NCBI GenBank assembly: GCA_934098745.1
Contig: CAKOPG010000005.1
Span: 19,010 to 83,009, forward strand
Length of the DNA stretch: 64,000 nucleotides
Direction of reading: 5' to 3'
Source: an uncultured Bacilli bacterium
GTDB taxonomy: Bacteria > Bacillota_I > Bacilli_A > RF39 > UBA660
The notes beneath the pieces are model-generated. The model was given only the letters and a program-made list of their open reading frames with translations, did not search any database and was not told where the DNA came from. Numbering within the stretch: position 1 is the first letter of the stretch; every line of letters begins with the position of its first letter. The position numbers and the translations under genes were made by a program. Positions 7,634 to 17,334 of this stretch are shown here, in pieces.

Positions 7634-9682
7634 CTACCATACAGAAACTCTATTTTCTTTTGTAACATACATATCATCATTTTCTTTTATATCATATATT
7701 TCATAAAATTTATCCGTCGATGACAAAACAGCATTAACACGATTCTTATCCGGAGAATGTTCATCAGATGTCAACAACAAAAATTCATAATAAGGTGTTT
7801 TCTGAGAACACCAAGATAAGGCGTAATTTTCAAATATTTTTTTATAATCTTCTTTCGTTGCATTTTTATTTTCTGCTATTTGTAAAACAATTGACATAGC
7901 ACCTAAATCGGCTATATTCTCCCCAAGCGTTGTCGAACCAAATTGATTATATTTATTATAATACTTAACTACATTTATATTTAACTTATTAAAATTTTTA
8001 GCATCCTCTTCAGTCCACCAATTAACACGATTTCCATCTTCATCATATTTACTTCCTGTTGAATCTAAAGCATGTGACAATTCATGACCTATTACAAATC
8101 CTAATGAACCAAGAATATTATAGTAATTATCTTCTAAATTTGTACTGTTTAAATTTAAAGCTACTTTACTAGAATAAGCCCATCCAGATAATATATTTAT
8201 ACTATTTGTTAATGGTGTATAATAAGCATTTTGTTCTAAATAATCTATACTACTATACATTATATTACCATTCTTATATTGCTTACAAATTTCTTTATTT
8301 TTATTATTCGTAGCATTTATTATATTAGTCAAATAACTTTCATTACTAAATCTATAATTATTTTCAACATAGACTAAATTATCGCTTATTAAAACAGTAT
8401 ATTTCATATTTTCCATTTTCTTTAATGCTTCTTTTTTAGTATTTTCACTTAACCAATCTTCATCCATTATTCTTACTTTATAAGCATCTATCTCTTCTGT
8501 TATTAAATCAGTATAAAACTTTTTCTCATAATCCGTAAAATTCCTCTTTACAAACTCATTTGCGATCGTATCACTAAAGAATTTATAAATAACTGAATAA
8601 ATATAATCTTCTTCAGTATCATTTGTCCCAAAATAGTTATTAATTTCTTCATAATATTCAACATTTAACTTATAGAAATCATAATTAATATATTCAGAAT
8701 AATTTGTTAATAATTTTATTATTGCATAATACTTAAGAGTATCTAAATTGTCATTACTTAAATATTCATCCATCGATTTTAATTGATTAATTGAAACAAC
8801 TAAAATTTTACTATTTTCATCATATAAATCTTCATAATATTTAATAAAATCATCAATTTTAATATTATTTAACTGACTATTAATTTCACTCTTCGTATAC
8901 ACATCATATCCTTTATCTCCACTATGTAATTTATCAGATCTAATTGCGTATCTTGAAATATATTCATACATCTTTTGTACATTATTAGTCATCTTATTTG
9001 CTTCATTTAAAGAATAACCATACAATGTCAATATTTTCGTATCATACTTACTTAAAAGATTTTTTTTCTGAGCATTATTTTCATCAGTATATATTTCGCT
9101 AGCGTTTAAATTATAATCATAAGTTAAAAAGTCTAAAGTAAAATATGGCTGTTTTAAATTACTTGGAACAAAATTTATTGAAGGATTAATAACAATATCC
9201 ATAGATAAATCATAATCTAATTTATAAATATTATTTAAGTACTGTTCTATATTTTGAGAACTATTAATCAAGTCAATATACTTATCCAATTCTTCTTTAA
9301 CTTTATTACTATTTTTTGACTCTTTATAACTATTATAAAATATACATATCTTATTATTTATAGAATTATTATTATAAGTTCCACACTTATCTAATATCTC
9401 ATTAATTATTTCTTTTTTTTCTTCTTTTATCTTTTTTCCGGCTTCTGTAATATTTAAATTCCAATAAACTTCATTCTCAGCTAGTTGATCAGTACTTAAA
9501 TATTTATAATTTACATAATCATAAAAGTCATCTTCCAATCTAGGTTGTGAAGTTAAAACTGAACTAATCGGATTATTGACTAAAGTTTTTTCTTTATTAC
9601 CAAAGATAAAAATACTGATTATATAAAGTATTGTTACAATACCAAGGATAATAAATAAATTAACTAACTTCTTATTATTCAT
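7634..9682 (-). CDS. M13-family (neprilysin/PepO-like) metallopeptidase, membrane-anchored
   Basis: A zinc endopeptidase of about 682 residues. The zinc-binding motif HELSH lies in GFVIGHELSHALDSTG, the third ligand and catalytic support are in ENIADLGAM, and the WWTEEDAKNF segment between them is also typical of M13 enzymes. One N-terminal membrane segment (KLVNLFIILGIVTILYII) anchors it with the catalytic domain outside. The ATG at 9682 is preferred over the longer reading start at 9715 because it follows AAGGA and places the anchor at the N-terminus. It overlaps the end of the ABC ATPase gene by 8 bp. Substrates are unknown; an exported peptide or surface protein is plausible from context. 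Confidence 0.9.
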   Translation of the reverse strand: MNNKKLVNLFIILGIVTILYIISIFIFGNKEKTLVNNPISSVLTSQPRLEDDFYDYVNYKYLSTDQLAENEVYWNLNITEAGKKIKEEKKEIINEILDKCGTYNNNSINNKICIFYNSYKESKNSNKVKEELDKYIDLINSSQNIEQYLNNIYKLDYDLSMDIVINPSINFVPSNLKQPYFTLDFLTYDYNLNASEIYTDENNAQKKNLLSKYDTKILTLYGYSLNEANKMTNNVQKMYEYISRYAIRSDKLHSGDKGYDVYTKSEINSQLNNIKIDDFIKYYEDLYDENSKILVVSINQLKSMDEYLSNDNLDTLKYYAIIKLLTNYSEYINYDFYKLNVEYYEEINNYFGTNDTEEDYIYSVIYKFFSDTIANEFVKRNFTDYEKKFYTDLITEEIDAYKVRIMDEDWLSENTKKEALKKMENMKYTVLISDNLVYVENNYRFSNESYLTNIINATNNKNKEICKQYKNGNIMYSSIDYLEQNAYYTPLTNSINILSGWAYSSKVALNLNSTNLEDNYYNILGSLGFVIGHELSHALDSTGSKYDEDGNRVNWWTEEDAKNFNKLNINVVKYYNKYNQFGSTTLGENIADLGAMSIVLQIAENKNATKEDYKKIFENYALSWCSQKTPYYEFLLLTSDEHSPDKNRVNAVLSSTDKFYEIYDIKENDDMYVTKENRVSVW

Positions 9683-10379
9683 TTTCCTTATCACCCGCAG
9701 AGACAATTTCTCCATCTTTTAGATATATAATCTTATCTGTGTATTCAGCTACTTGTTTTGAGTGTGTAACCTGAATAATAGTTATATTTTGTTCTTTATT
9801 TAACTTTTTAAATAATCTCATTATTTCATCCGTAGAAATACTATCCAAATTTCCGGTAGGTTCATCCGCTAATATTAATGTTGGATTCATAATAACAGCT
9901 CTTGCTATAGCTACTCTTTGTTGTTGTCCTCCCGATAATTGTTTTGGTAAATTCTTTCTCTTTTGTGATAATCCTACTGTTTTTAATAAATTATTTAATC
10001 TTTCCTCATAATCTTTTCTCTTTTTGCCAGCCATAATTACTGGTAACATAATATTATCTTCTACTGATAAATTAGGAATTAAATTATAAAATTGAAATAC
10101 AAATCCTATTTTTTCTCTTCTTACTTTTGACTGTTCATCATCATTTAACTTATTAACATCTATTCCATTAATTAAAATAGTTCCCTCTGTAGGAGTATCT
10201 AAAAAACCAATTTGATAAAGCAATGTTGATTTACCACTACCAGATTCACCCATTAATGAAATAAATTCACCTTTTTTAACACTTAAATTTATATTTTTTA
10301 ATACCTCTAGTGGTGTAGTCAAACCATCTTTAAAAACTTTTCTTAAGTTTTTAACCTCTAATATCGTTTCATTACTCAT
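9675..10379 (-). CDS. MacB/LolD-type ABC transporter ATP-binding protein
   Basis: A 234-residue ATPase with Walker A GESGSGKST (near residue 46), Q-loop FVFQFYNLIP, signature LSGGQQQRVAIARA, Walker B LILADEPTGNLD and the H-loop histidine in VTHS. The LDSIS sequence after Walker B is typical of the MacB/LolD/FtsE-like group that pairs with FtsX-fold permeases. Its start overlaps the end of the permease gene, so the pair is translationally coupled. Confidence 0.95.
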   Translation of the reverse strand: MSNETILEVKNLRKVFKDGLTTPLEVLKNINLSVKKGEFISLMGESGSGKSTLLYQIGFLDTPTEGTILINGIDVNKLNDDEQSKVRREKIGFVFQFYNLIPNLSVEDNIMLPVIMAGKKRKDYEERLNNLLKTVGLSQKRKNLPKQLSGGQQQRVAIARAVIMNPTLILADEPTGNLDSISTDEIMRLFKKLNKEQNITIIQVTHSKQVAEYTDKIIYLKDGEIVSAGDKENE

Positions 10380-12909
10380 ATTTTAATTCCTCCACTACAT
10401 TCATTTTTCTTATTTTCTTTTTCATTACCAAATATATAACACCCATAATCAAAGCAATTATTAAAAGCAATATTACAATTCCAAATAGATTGAATGATAA
10501 TGGTATATAAACTCCTAACATACTTATCGTATATCTAAGTAAAACTATTAGTATCAAAGTAAAGAATAGTGAAACTAAAGAAGAAACTACGTATGATAAT
10601 AATAATTCCTTAAGCATCATATTATTAATTTGTTTTCTACTCATTGATGTAGAATATAAAGTTGCTATTTCTTTTTTTCTTTCCATAAAACTTACCGACT
10701 GGTTATTAATAATCCCAATTAAAGCAATTCCTATTATTACTAAAATAACTACTGCTATATCTACATATGTTCCCCTCATCTGTTCATTAATATCTTCTAC
10801 ATATTCTTCTTGAGATTTTATTTCAGGAGTTTCATATGTCAATTCACTTAATACTTTTTTCTTAACATCATTATATTTAGCATCTTTTGCTAATTCTATA
10901 AAATAATAATTTTTATCAAATGTAGTAATTTCATTTGTAACTACTTTCTCACTCAATATAACTGCCATATAATCAATTTTACTCATATCTGCAAAACCAA
11001 CTATTTTTAAATTAAGTGGTAATGAATAAGTAAATCTTTTGTTCTTAATTGTTCCCTTTATTACAACAATATCCCCAATTTTTAAATTATACTTATCTTT
11101 AAAATAATTACTAACAATTACTTCATTATCTGTTAAATTATCAGCCAAATTATAATCTATATCTAAAATATTACTATTATCAACCAAATTTTTATAACTA
11201 TCACTATAAATAAAAGCTAATTTACTAACTTTATGGTTTGCAAAAGTTAACTCATCATACATCTCATTAGCCATAGTTGATACATATAAAGATGCTGATT
11301 TCTCTACTCCATCTATTCCGGCAAAAGAAGAATTTAAATTGATTTTCTCAGACATAGAAAAGACATACATTGAAGACTTCACCATATCTAACTTACTTTT
11401 ATAAGAATCTATTAAGTAACTCAATCCTGAGAAAGATACTAATGAAATCATTAACATAACTGAAATAATTATATTACTACTAATCTGTAATTTATTATTA
11501 ACTACGGTATTCTTAGCCATTTCTGTTACCGGATTATTATTTTTATTTACAAATTTCATTAAAAACTTAGTTATAATTGGTAACAACATTGCCACCGATA
11601 TAAACAATGAAATAATACCGATAACACAATATACAAATGTAAGTTTATTGATAAATATTATTGAGATAATACCAATTACTAAACAAAAAATACCTACGAC
11701 AAATCTAACTACTGAATATTTATAAACACTATCATGTTTATTAAATATACAATCTTTAATAGATATTTTATTTGATTTTATTATCTCAGAAATAGACAAA
11801 GAAATTTGAAATAGTATTAAAAATAATACTGTAATTACTACCGTATACACACTATATTTTTCAAAATTAACCATACTTATATCAAACATCAATGTATCTC
11901 CGAAAAGCTCAAAAATTTTGAAAAGTCCTTTAATTAATGCTACCCCAATAAATGATCCTAAAAATCCCCCAATTAATCCATATGTAGCCATTTCTAATAT
12001 TAATAAACTATTCATTTTTTTAGAAGATGCTCCCACACTTCTAAATGTTCCAATAACAGGAATTCTTTCATTCATAATTATTTTAACAATTGAATTAACT
12101 GTAAAAAATACCAGCACAATAACTAAAACTATTGCCACAACAGCTATTTTTATATAATTACCAAAAATATCACTAACACTTGTATTAGAAATATAAGTAA
12201 AATCCAATCCATAATCATCTTCTACACTGTACAATTCTTCTGTTAATTTATCAATATTTTTGTTTCCTAAGTATCTCAAATGCAAACTATCATACTCAAT
12301 TTTATCTTTCCTACTAATTTTTAAATATTCACTTTCATTCGTAACAACGGATACTCCTTCAACATTAAAACTATTAAAAAAGCCTGAGTTATTAGCAATG
12401 TATTTTATTTTAAATATATGCTTATTCCCATCTTCATCAAAATATTCTAAAGTATCCCCTTCTTTAAGCTTATATGTATCAGCGGTGCTTTTTGAAACAA
12501 TTACCTCATTCTCTCCTAATACAAGGTCCTTTGTATTTTTTACTACAACAGAATTTAATTTTTCAGCATTTTTAAGATCCAATCCAACTAAAGGAAAAGA
12601 AACAAATTCATTGCCTTCTGTATCATAAATATATCCATAATTATATTCTGGAACTCCTAAATAAGCAAAATCATTATTTGTTTGTTTAACTCTATCGTAA
12701 GTTATCTTTTCTTCAGTAGAACTATAAACTATATATTGAACACTAGACATAGAATTACGTATTGAAGTTATTAAGGAATCCAAGGTAAAAATAGCCCCAA
12801 AGGCTATTGAAATAATTACACCAACACCAAATAATGACACTAATATAAGCGTTGTTCTACTTACATTATCCCTTATATTTCTTAAAATATGTTTTAAAAA
12901 TATCTTCAT
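10372..12909 (-). CDS. FtsX-fold ABC transporter permease (MacB-like)
   Basis: A permease of about 845 residues with the duplicated FtsX layout: an N-terminal membrane helix, a large extracytoplasmic domain (about residues 50-250), three helices (260-380), four further helices around 400-510, a second extracytoplasmic domain (530-700) and three final helices. MacB-like transporters work by mechanotransmission and export peptides or lipoproteins, or respond to antimicrobial peptides. GTG 12930 and ATG 12921 are alternative starts. ATG 12909 begins directly at the MKIFLKHILRN membrane-proximal helix and is preferred. Its cargo is not evident. Confidence 0.88.
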   Translation of the reverse strand: MKIFLKHILRNIRDNVSRTTLILVSLFGVGVIISIAFGAIFTLDSLITSIRNSMSSVQYIVYSSTEEKITYDRVKQTNNDFAYLGVPEYNYGYIYDTEGNEFVSFPLVGLDLKNAEKLNSVVVKNTKDLVLGENEVIVSKSTADTYKLKEGDTLEYFDEDGNKHIFKIKYIANNSGFFNSFNVEGVSVVTNESEYLKISRKDKIEYDSLHLRYLGNKNIDKLTEELYSVEDDYGLDFTYISNTSVSDIFGNYIKIAVVAIVLVIVLVFFTVNSIVKIIMNERIPVIGTFRSVGASSKKMNSLLILEMATYGLIGGFLGSFIGVALIKGLFKIFELFGDTLMFDISMVNFEKYSVYTVVITVLFLILFQISLSISEIIKSNKISIKDCIFNKHDSVYKYSVVRFVVGIFCLVIGIISIIFINKLTFVYCVIGIISLFISVAMLLPIITKFLMKFVNKNNNPVTEMAKNTVVNNKLQISSNIIISVMLMISLVSFSGLSYLIDSYKSKLDMVKSSMYVFSMSEKINLNSSFAGIDGVEKSASLYVSTMANEMYDELTFANHKVSKLAFIYSDSYKNLVDNSNILDIDYNLADNLTDNEVIVSNYFKDKYNLKIGDIVVIKGTIKNKRFTYSLPLNLKIVGFADMSKIDYMAVILSEKVVTNEITTFDKNYYFIELAKDAKYNDVKKKVLSELTYETPEIKSQEEYVEDINEQMRGTYVDIAVVILVIIGIALIGIINNQSVSFMERKKEIATLYSTSMSRKQINNMMLKELLLSYVVSSLVSLFFTLILIVLLRYTISMLGVYIPLSFNLFGIVILLLIIALIMGVIYLVMKKKIRKMNVVEELKYE

Positions 12910-12922
12910 ATCTTCACACATC

Positions 12923-13594
12923 CTACCCACAATTATTCTTTAACTTTTTATAAAATAAATAATAATATATCAAATAAATAACAACCCCTAATATTAATCC
13001 TGTATTATGAGCCACCATTGTCCAAGAACCACTCGTATAAGTAAATACTAAACCATATATAATTAATAGTATTTTTTCTTTTTTTGAAAAAGTTTTAATA
13101 TATTCTTTATTCGTAAAGCACATTGCCAAATTTGCTCCCATTAATCCAAATACAGCAATTGATGCTCCCGCTGACACTGAATTACCTGGAACAATTAAAT
13201 TTGTAATCAAAAGACCTATAATACCACTTATCATAAATACAAATAAAGTTAAAATTGAACCGTTATTTTTTTCCATCTTATTACCCACGATATATAATGG
13301 AATCAAATTTACAATCATATGTATTAAAAATTGATGCATGAAAATATACGTTATCAATCGATATATTGATTTTCCATATTCATCTCCATAAGCCATAAAT
13401 TCATATAATCTTCCAAAACCAAAACCTAAAATCTTAAATAATAATGAATCTGTACTTAAAGGCTGACCATTGATTTTAAAATCCATTATTCCTACAGAAC
13501 TACTATCAAATAAAATAAATCTATCAACAACATATACTAAAATACAAATTAAAATAACTACATTAGTAACTGTCAACAATTTGTTTTTTTTCAT
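12923..13594 (-). CDS. Rhomboid-family intramembrane serine protease
   Basis: A 223-residue, six-helix membrane protein. The catalytic serine is in SAGASIAVFGLMGA (GxS motif, near residue 143), and the catalytic histidine is in VAHNTGLILG near residue 198, followed by the GxxxG-like helix. HQFLIHMIVNLIPLYIVG near residue 90 matches the rhomboid HxxxN helix. It carries a consensus AAGGAGG ribosome-binding site. It lies between surface gene B and the ABC permease, so it may release a membrane-anchored partner encoded nearby; that is inference. Confidence 0.9.
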   Translation of the reverse strand: MKKNKLLTVTNVVILICILVYVVDRFILFDSSSVGIMDFKINGQPLSTDSLLFKILGFGFGRLYEFMAYGDEYGKSIYRLITYIFMHQFLIHMIVNLIPLYIVGNKMEKNNGSILTLFVFMISGIIGLLITNLIVPGNSVSAGASIAVFGLMGANLAMCFTNKEYIKTFSKKEKILLIIYGLVFTYTSGSWTMVAHNTGLILGVVIYLIYYYLFYKKLKNNCG

Positions 13595-13671
13595 AAATAC
13601 CTCCTTACATCATTCTTATTACATCCTACAAATCTAAATCCACCATTACTGCTCGCTACTATTCTTTCCAT
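13591..13671 (-). pseudogene. Remnant of a surface-protein 3' end (26 codons)
   Basis: Directly after the gene B stop, a short frame reads MERIVASSNGGFRFVGCNKN and stops inside the rhomboid start. The GGFRFVGC stretch matches the GFR-plus-hydrophobic ending of FGE/C-type-lectin domains such as those ending genes A and B. It has no ribosome-binding site of its own, so a leftover 3' fragment of a second surface gene is more likely than a translated peptide. Confidence 0.45.
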
Positions 13672-13684
13672 ATATTTATATAAA

Positions 13685-15466
13685 TTATTCTGAAATATTT
13701 ATAGATACTGCACGAAAGCCATCCAAATTACGTCCAGAACCATAACTATTATTATAGTGAAATCCGCCGCCACTAATACCAGAACTATAACATCCACCAC
13801 GACTAAGCCATGGTCCAGATGCTGAAACAAAAGTCGTATAATCACCATACCAGTTGTTTACTTCAGCTATTCCATGTCCATAGCAATATCCTCCATTACA
13901 TGCTGTTAATTTATTAATTGTTGTGCCACTACTTGCTTTATACATGTCATAATATTTACTTTCCGGAAAAGTTACTCCGACAGTTTTTGATGTTCCATCA
14001 GTTCCAAGTGCTCCCTTAAATCCAGAATTATATGTCGTGGAAGTACCACTCCACAATTTAGAAGATGAATTGGCAAACACTCCCATTACTATTTCCCAAG
14101 TTCCTCCCGACATATCAAAAATACCGCTTATATTCCCTGTTGTACTTTGAGGATACGCTGAAGTTGAACCATAAATTATTCCACATGTTGTACTTTGACT
14201 TTCATTTTCCGTACTGGCCCCACAACCAGTCAATGTTTTATTATTACTCCAATAATTATTTATTCTTATTTCATTATTTATTCCATATTTAGAATGTGAT
14301 AAATAGATTACTGCGCCCCATTCACTATTTTTCATCATATGACTATCACTACTACTATCTAGTCCATATATTTTACTTCCAGAAAAAGTTGTTGTACCGT
14401 CGTTAAGTGTTCCTCCGGCAAATTTTAGCGATGTTTGAAACTGATCTGACGTATTTTGACTAGTTAGTGATGCATTATTTGGTTTTATCGTCGGTGTTGT
14501 AGCATCACCGGTTGTTTCAAATTTACCTACCCATATTCCATCTAATTCTTTATTTTCAAATGTGAAAGCTGGATGAGTTAAATACTCTTCTACCTGAGTT
14601 CCCGTAGATTTTTCTGTATCTTTATCTTCAAAAACAATCTCTATCTCTTGTTCCTTGCCTTTAGCACTAGTACCTACAGTCCATATTTTATACTTATATC
14701 TCGGTATCCAGACATAATATGCTAAAATATTATCTTCTGGTATTGTTACCCCACTGGTATTTAAATAACTACTTCTTGATGTTTCTGTTACCAGTACCGC
14801 ATTAGCCCATTGTTGTCTATTATAATTATACCAAGAACTATCATTACTAGATACAGTCGTAACAGTGCCATCATCAGCAATAGTCACCGGTATCATCCCA
14901 TCTAATAAATCAACCACAACCGCTTGACCATTATAAATGCTGGCATTAAGTTCGGCTTTAAAAGTCTTTCCCTGTATATTAGAACTAGTCGCATCATTTC
15001 CATCTAACCAAGTATAAACTTTATAATTATACTCTTTTTCAGCCGGTATAATTTCTTCCAATATAATAAAATCATCTTCTATATTCGCACTAGCAAAATT
15101 ACCTTCTTTATATTCGGTATAATTATTACCACCATCAATACTTCTTAAAATCGTATATTTAAAAGCAGATACAATTAATTCATTATCTATTTGTTTAATA
15201 TCATAATAAAGTTTTACTTCTCCATCACTTCTACCACTATTTTTAATATTTACATCTATTGCTGAAGTACTACTATAAGTCAATGTTGGTACTAAAGTTT
15301 CCTCCACTACATAAGGCTTTAAAGTAACTCTTATTCCGTCTATATCTCCCACCGTTAGTACTAAAGCTGTTTCCTTACTTTTCCATGTAAGCCATGCCAA
15401 AGTCCCCACAAAAGAAATGATTATTAATCCTAAAAGTATTAGTAAATAAAGTTTTTTCTTATTCAT
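13685..15466 (-). CDS. Surface protein B: TasA-like N-terminus plus C-type-lectin/FGE-like domain
   Basis: This 593-residue protein has an N-terminal hydrophobic segment (residues 5-28) ending in LAWLTW, the same type of export/anchor region as proteins A and D, then a beta-rich domain to about residue 185 that differs from that of A. From MIPVTIADDGTVTT onward it closely matches protein A through FDMSGGTWEIVMG, WLSRGGCYSSG and GFRAVS. Because the N-terminal domain differs while the C-terminal domain matches, the family looks modular. Its promoter has the same sequence type as the invertible promoters but no flanking inversion sites. The rhomboid-exporter-peptidase genes follow in the same direction with no terminator seen. 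Confidence 0.85.
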   Translation of the reverse strand: MNKKKLYLLILLGLIIISFVGTLAWLTWKSKETALVLTVGDIDGIRVTLKPYVVEETLVPTLTYSSTSAIDVNIKNSGRSDGEVKLYYDIKQIDNELIVSAFKYTILRSIDGGNNYTEYKEGNFASANIEDDFIILEEIIPAEKEYNYKVYTWLDGNDATSSNIQGKTFKAELNASIYNGQAVVVDLLDGMIPVTIADDGTVTTVSSNDSSWYNYNRQQWANAVLVTETSRSSYLNTSGVTIPEDNILAYYVWIPRYKYKIWTVGTSAKGKEQEIEIVFEDKDTEKSTGTQVEEYLTHPAFTFENKELDGIWVGKFETTGDATTPTIKPNNASLTSQNTSDQFQTSLKFAGGTLNDGTTTFSGSKIYGLDSSSDSHMMKNSEWGAVIYLSHSKYGINNEIRINNYWSNNKTLTGCGASTENESQSTTCGIIYGSTSAYPQSTTGNISGIFDMSGGTWEIVMGVFANSSSKLWSGTSTTYNSGFKGALGTDGTSKTVGVTFPESKYYDMYKASSGTTINKLTACNGGYCYGHGIAEVNNWYGDYTTFVSASGPWLSRGGCYSSGISGGGFHYNNSYGSGRNLDGFRAVSINISE

Positions 15467-15536
15467 ACAAGCACCTATATATGAGTCTTCAAAATTATCT
15501 TTTAAGAACCCATTACTTTCCTATTTTTCTATCTAA

Positions 15537-15565
15537 ATTATAGCATAACCATATTTCTTTGTAAA
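15537..15565 (-). promoter_or_regulatory. Promoter of surface gene B, same type as the invertible promoters but fixed
   Basis: On the minus strand TTTACA (15560-15565), a 17-bp spacer and TATAAT (15537-15542) with extended -10 ATGC are followed by TTAGATAG, matching the promoter core in the invertible segments of genes A and D. No inversion-site palindrome is found around it. The 5' untranslated region is about 65 nt. Confidence 0.8.
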
Positions 15566-15611
15566 CCTTAAACTTAAATTATCTCTTCTTATAATTACTA
15601 AATATTATAGA

Positions 15612-15640
15612 AAAAAAGTAATGACTATTCAATCATTACC
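15612..15640 (-). terminator. Terminator of the LemA-DUF2207 operon
   Basis: The minus-strand GTAATGA/TCATTAC stem with an 8-nt loop is followed by seven Ts, about 15 nt after the DUF2207 gene stop. Confidence 0.85.
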
Positions 15641-15653
15641 TTTCTAATATTCT

Positions 15654-17330
15654 CTAACGACCTCCCATAGAGCCACCGCCGCCAAAAGAGCCACCGCCGC
15701 CGCCACCGGATGAAAATCCACCACCACCGGATGAATAATTCTCTGCAGCACTTCTTGCACTAGAAGCCGCTGATACACTTTTATAAGACATATTATTGAT
15801 AAATATTAACGTATCATAATTCATATTAGCTTGTTCCATTTCATAAACAACCTCTGGATACATTTCCTTAAGTTGTTTAGCAACCTTATCGGCTATTCCA
15901 AATAAATATGCAAACATTAAATATTCATCCCATAATTTAACTTCAATAGCCTCTTTCGTATCCATTCTTGAAAACTCTTGTAAAAACAATTTAAGACCAT
16001 ATAATTTTACACTATCATCATAGATATTATCATCCATAACATTTTTCTTTTTACATTCTTCTTTATTCTTTCTCTTATAAATATGTCCCTCATCTTTTAA
16101 TTCATCTATTTTATTATTTTTAAGTTTCTTAAAGAAATCTAAAAACTTTTCATAATTATTACGACACCATTTTTCAAATTCCTTTGCTTCCAAGTAACCA
16201 TCTTTTGAAGCTTTATACATCATATCAAATAAATTTTTCTCAAGTTCATTATCAAATTCTGGATTTTTAGTTAGATCAATAATTGTTGTTTCCTTTTTAA
16301 ACAAGCCCTTCGTATCAGTAGTTAAACTAATCTTATCATTTCTTAACCACTTTAAAATAATAGCTCCCAATATATTCGTATCCTTATAATTAAATCCATT
16401 CAAATAAATTAAAGCATTCGCATAGTATATATCTTTATTACAAGGAATATCCCTAAACATTGGGGTATTTTTCTTATCTATTTTCTTATTATTAATATAT
16501 CCATATCCAGAATTAATTGCTGATTTAATCGCAAATATTACTATTAATAAAGGTAATAATCCACTTACAATTAGATTAAATAATATTCTAACATAATCCC
16601 ATAATGTCTTTTTATAGGTATAATCATAATCATATGTTCCATCTTCAGCTTCATTTAATACATCATCAAAATTATTATATTTATCTACTCTATAATTTAT
16701 ATTAAATGTCTCCGCAGGAAATTTAACTAATAAAGTTACATAATCATTAGATAATCCCCCTTCATTACTCATCTTTATTAAACCATCTTCTACATAAGCA
16801 TACCCCTTATAACCATATCCCCATACATCTAAGGTATCTGGAAAAGCATAATAACTAAATACCTCTACCGTAAAATTATCCATAGTTACATTTGGAAATA
16901 AAGTCCAATATAATACCTGACTATCATCAGTATTAAAAATATAATTTGATACCTTATACTCTAACCTAAAAGTATGTCTTCTCATATCTCCCTTACCAAA
17001 ACACAATTCTATTCCTTGATAAGTTTCATTAATTCCATAATAACCACTCTTCTGACTTATTGATTCATTTACATTCCAATCTTTATAAGTCATTGGTTCA
17101 TTATCCATAGACACTTTAAAATCAGTTATCTCACTATCACCCAAATTATTTAACTGTTTATACCATTCACTCCCACTACTTGCTTTAACATCCCAAACTT
17201 CCGTTATCTCTGCACTACCATCACGAAGTAAATCAATCCGCATATCAATCTTATTAATCGTATCAGCTAAAACACTAATTGGCATAAACAAAATACCTAT
17301 CATTATCATTATCCATAATTTATTTTTCAT
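15654..17330 (-). CDS. DUF2207-family membrane protein with glycine-rich tail
   Basis: This 558-residue protein has a signal peptide (residues 1-22), an extracytoplasmic beta-rich DUF2207 domain (about 25-215, with SEWYKQLNNLGDSEITDF), a membrane segment near 240-270 and a cytoplasmic region. The C-terminus has a helical stretch followed by a tail of about 30 residues made almost only of Gly, Ser and Phe. This layout and its linkage to lemA are common in bacteria, but the role is unknown. It starts 5 bp after the YgjP-like gene. Confidence 0.88.
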   Translation of the reverse strand: MKNKLWIMIMIGILFMPISVLADTINKIDMRIDLLRDGSAEITEVWDVKASSGSEWYKQLNNLGDSEITDFKVSMDNEPMTYKDWNVNESISQKSGYYGINETYQGIELCFGKGDMRRHTFRLEYKVSNYIFNTDDSQVLYWTLFPNVTMDNFTVEVFSYYAFPDTLDVWGYGYKGYAYVEDGLIKMSNEGGLSNDYVTLLVKFPAETFNINYRVDKYNNFDDVLNEAEDGTYDYDYTYKKTLWDYVRILFNLIVSGLLPLLIVIFAIKSAINSGYGYINNKKIDKKNTPMFRDIPCNKDIYYANALIYLNGFNYKDTNILGAIILKWLRNDKISLTTDTKGLFKKETTIIDLTKNPEFDNELEKNLFDMMYKASKDGYLEAKEFEKWCRNNYEKFLDFFKKLKNNKIDELKDEGHIYKRKNKEECKKKNVMDDNIYDDSVKLYGLKLFLQEFSRMDTKEAIEVKLWDEYLMFAYLFGIADKVAKQLKEMYPEVVYEMEQANMNYDTLIFINNMSYKSVSAASSARSAAENYSSGGGGFSSGGGGGGSFGGGGSMGGR

Positions 17331-17334
17331 AAAA

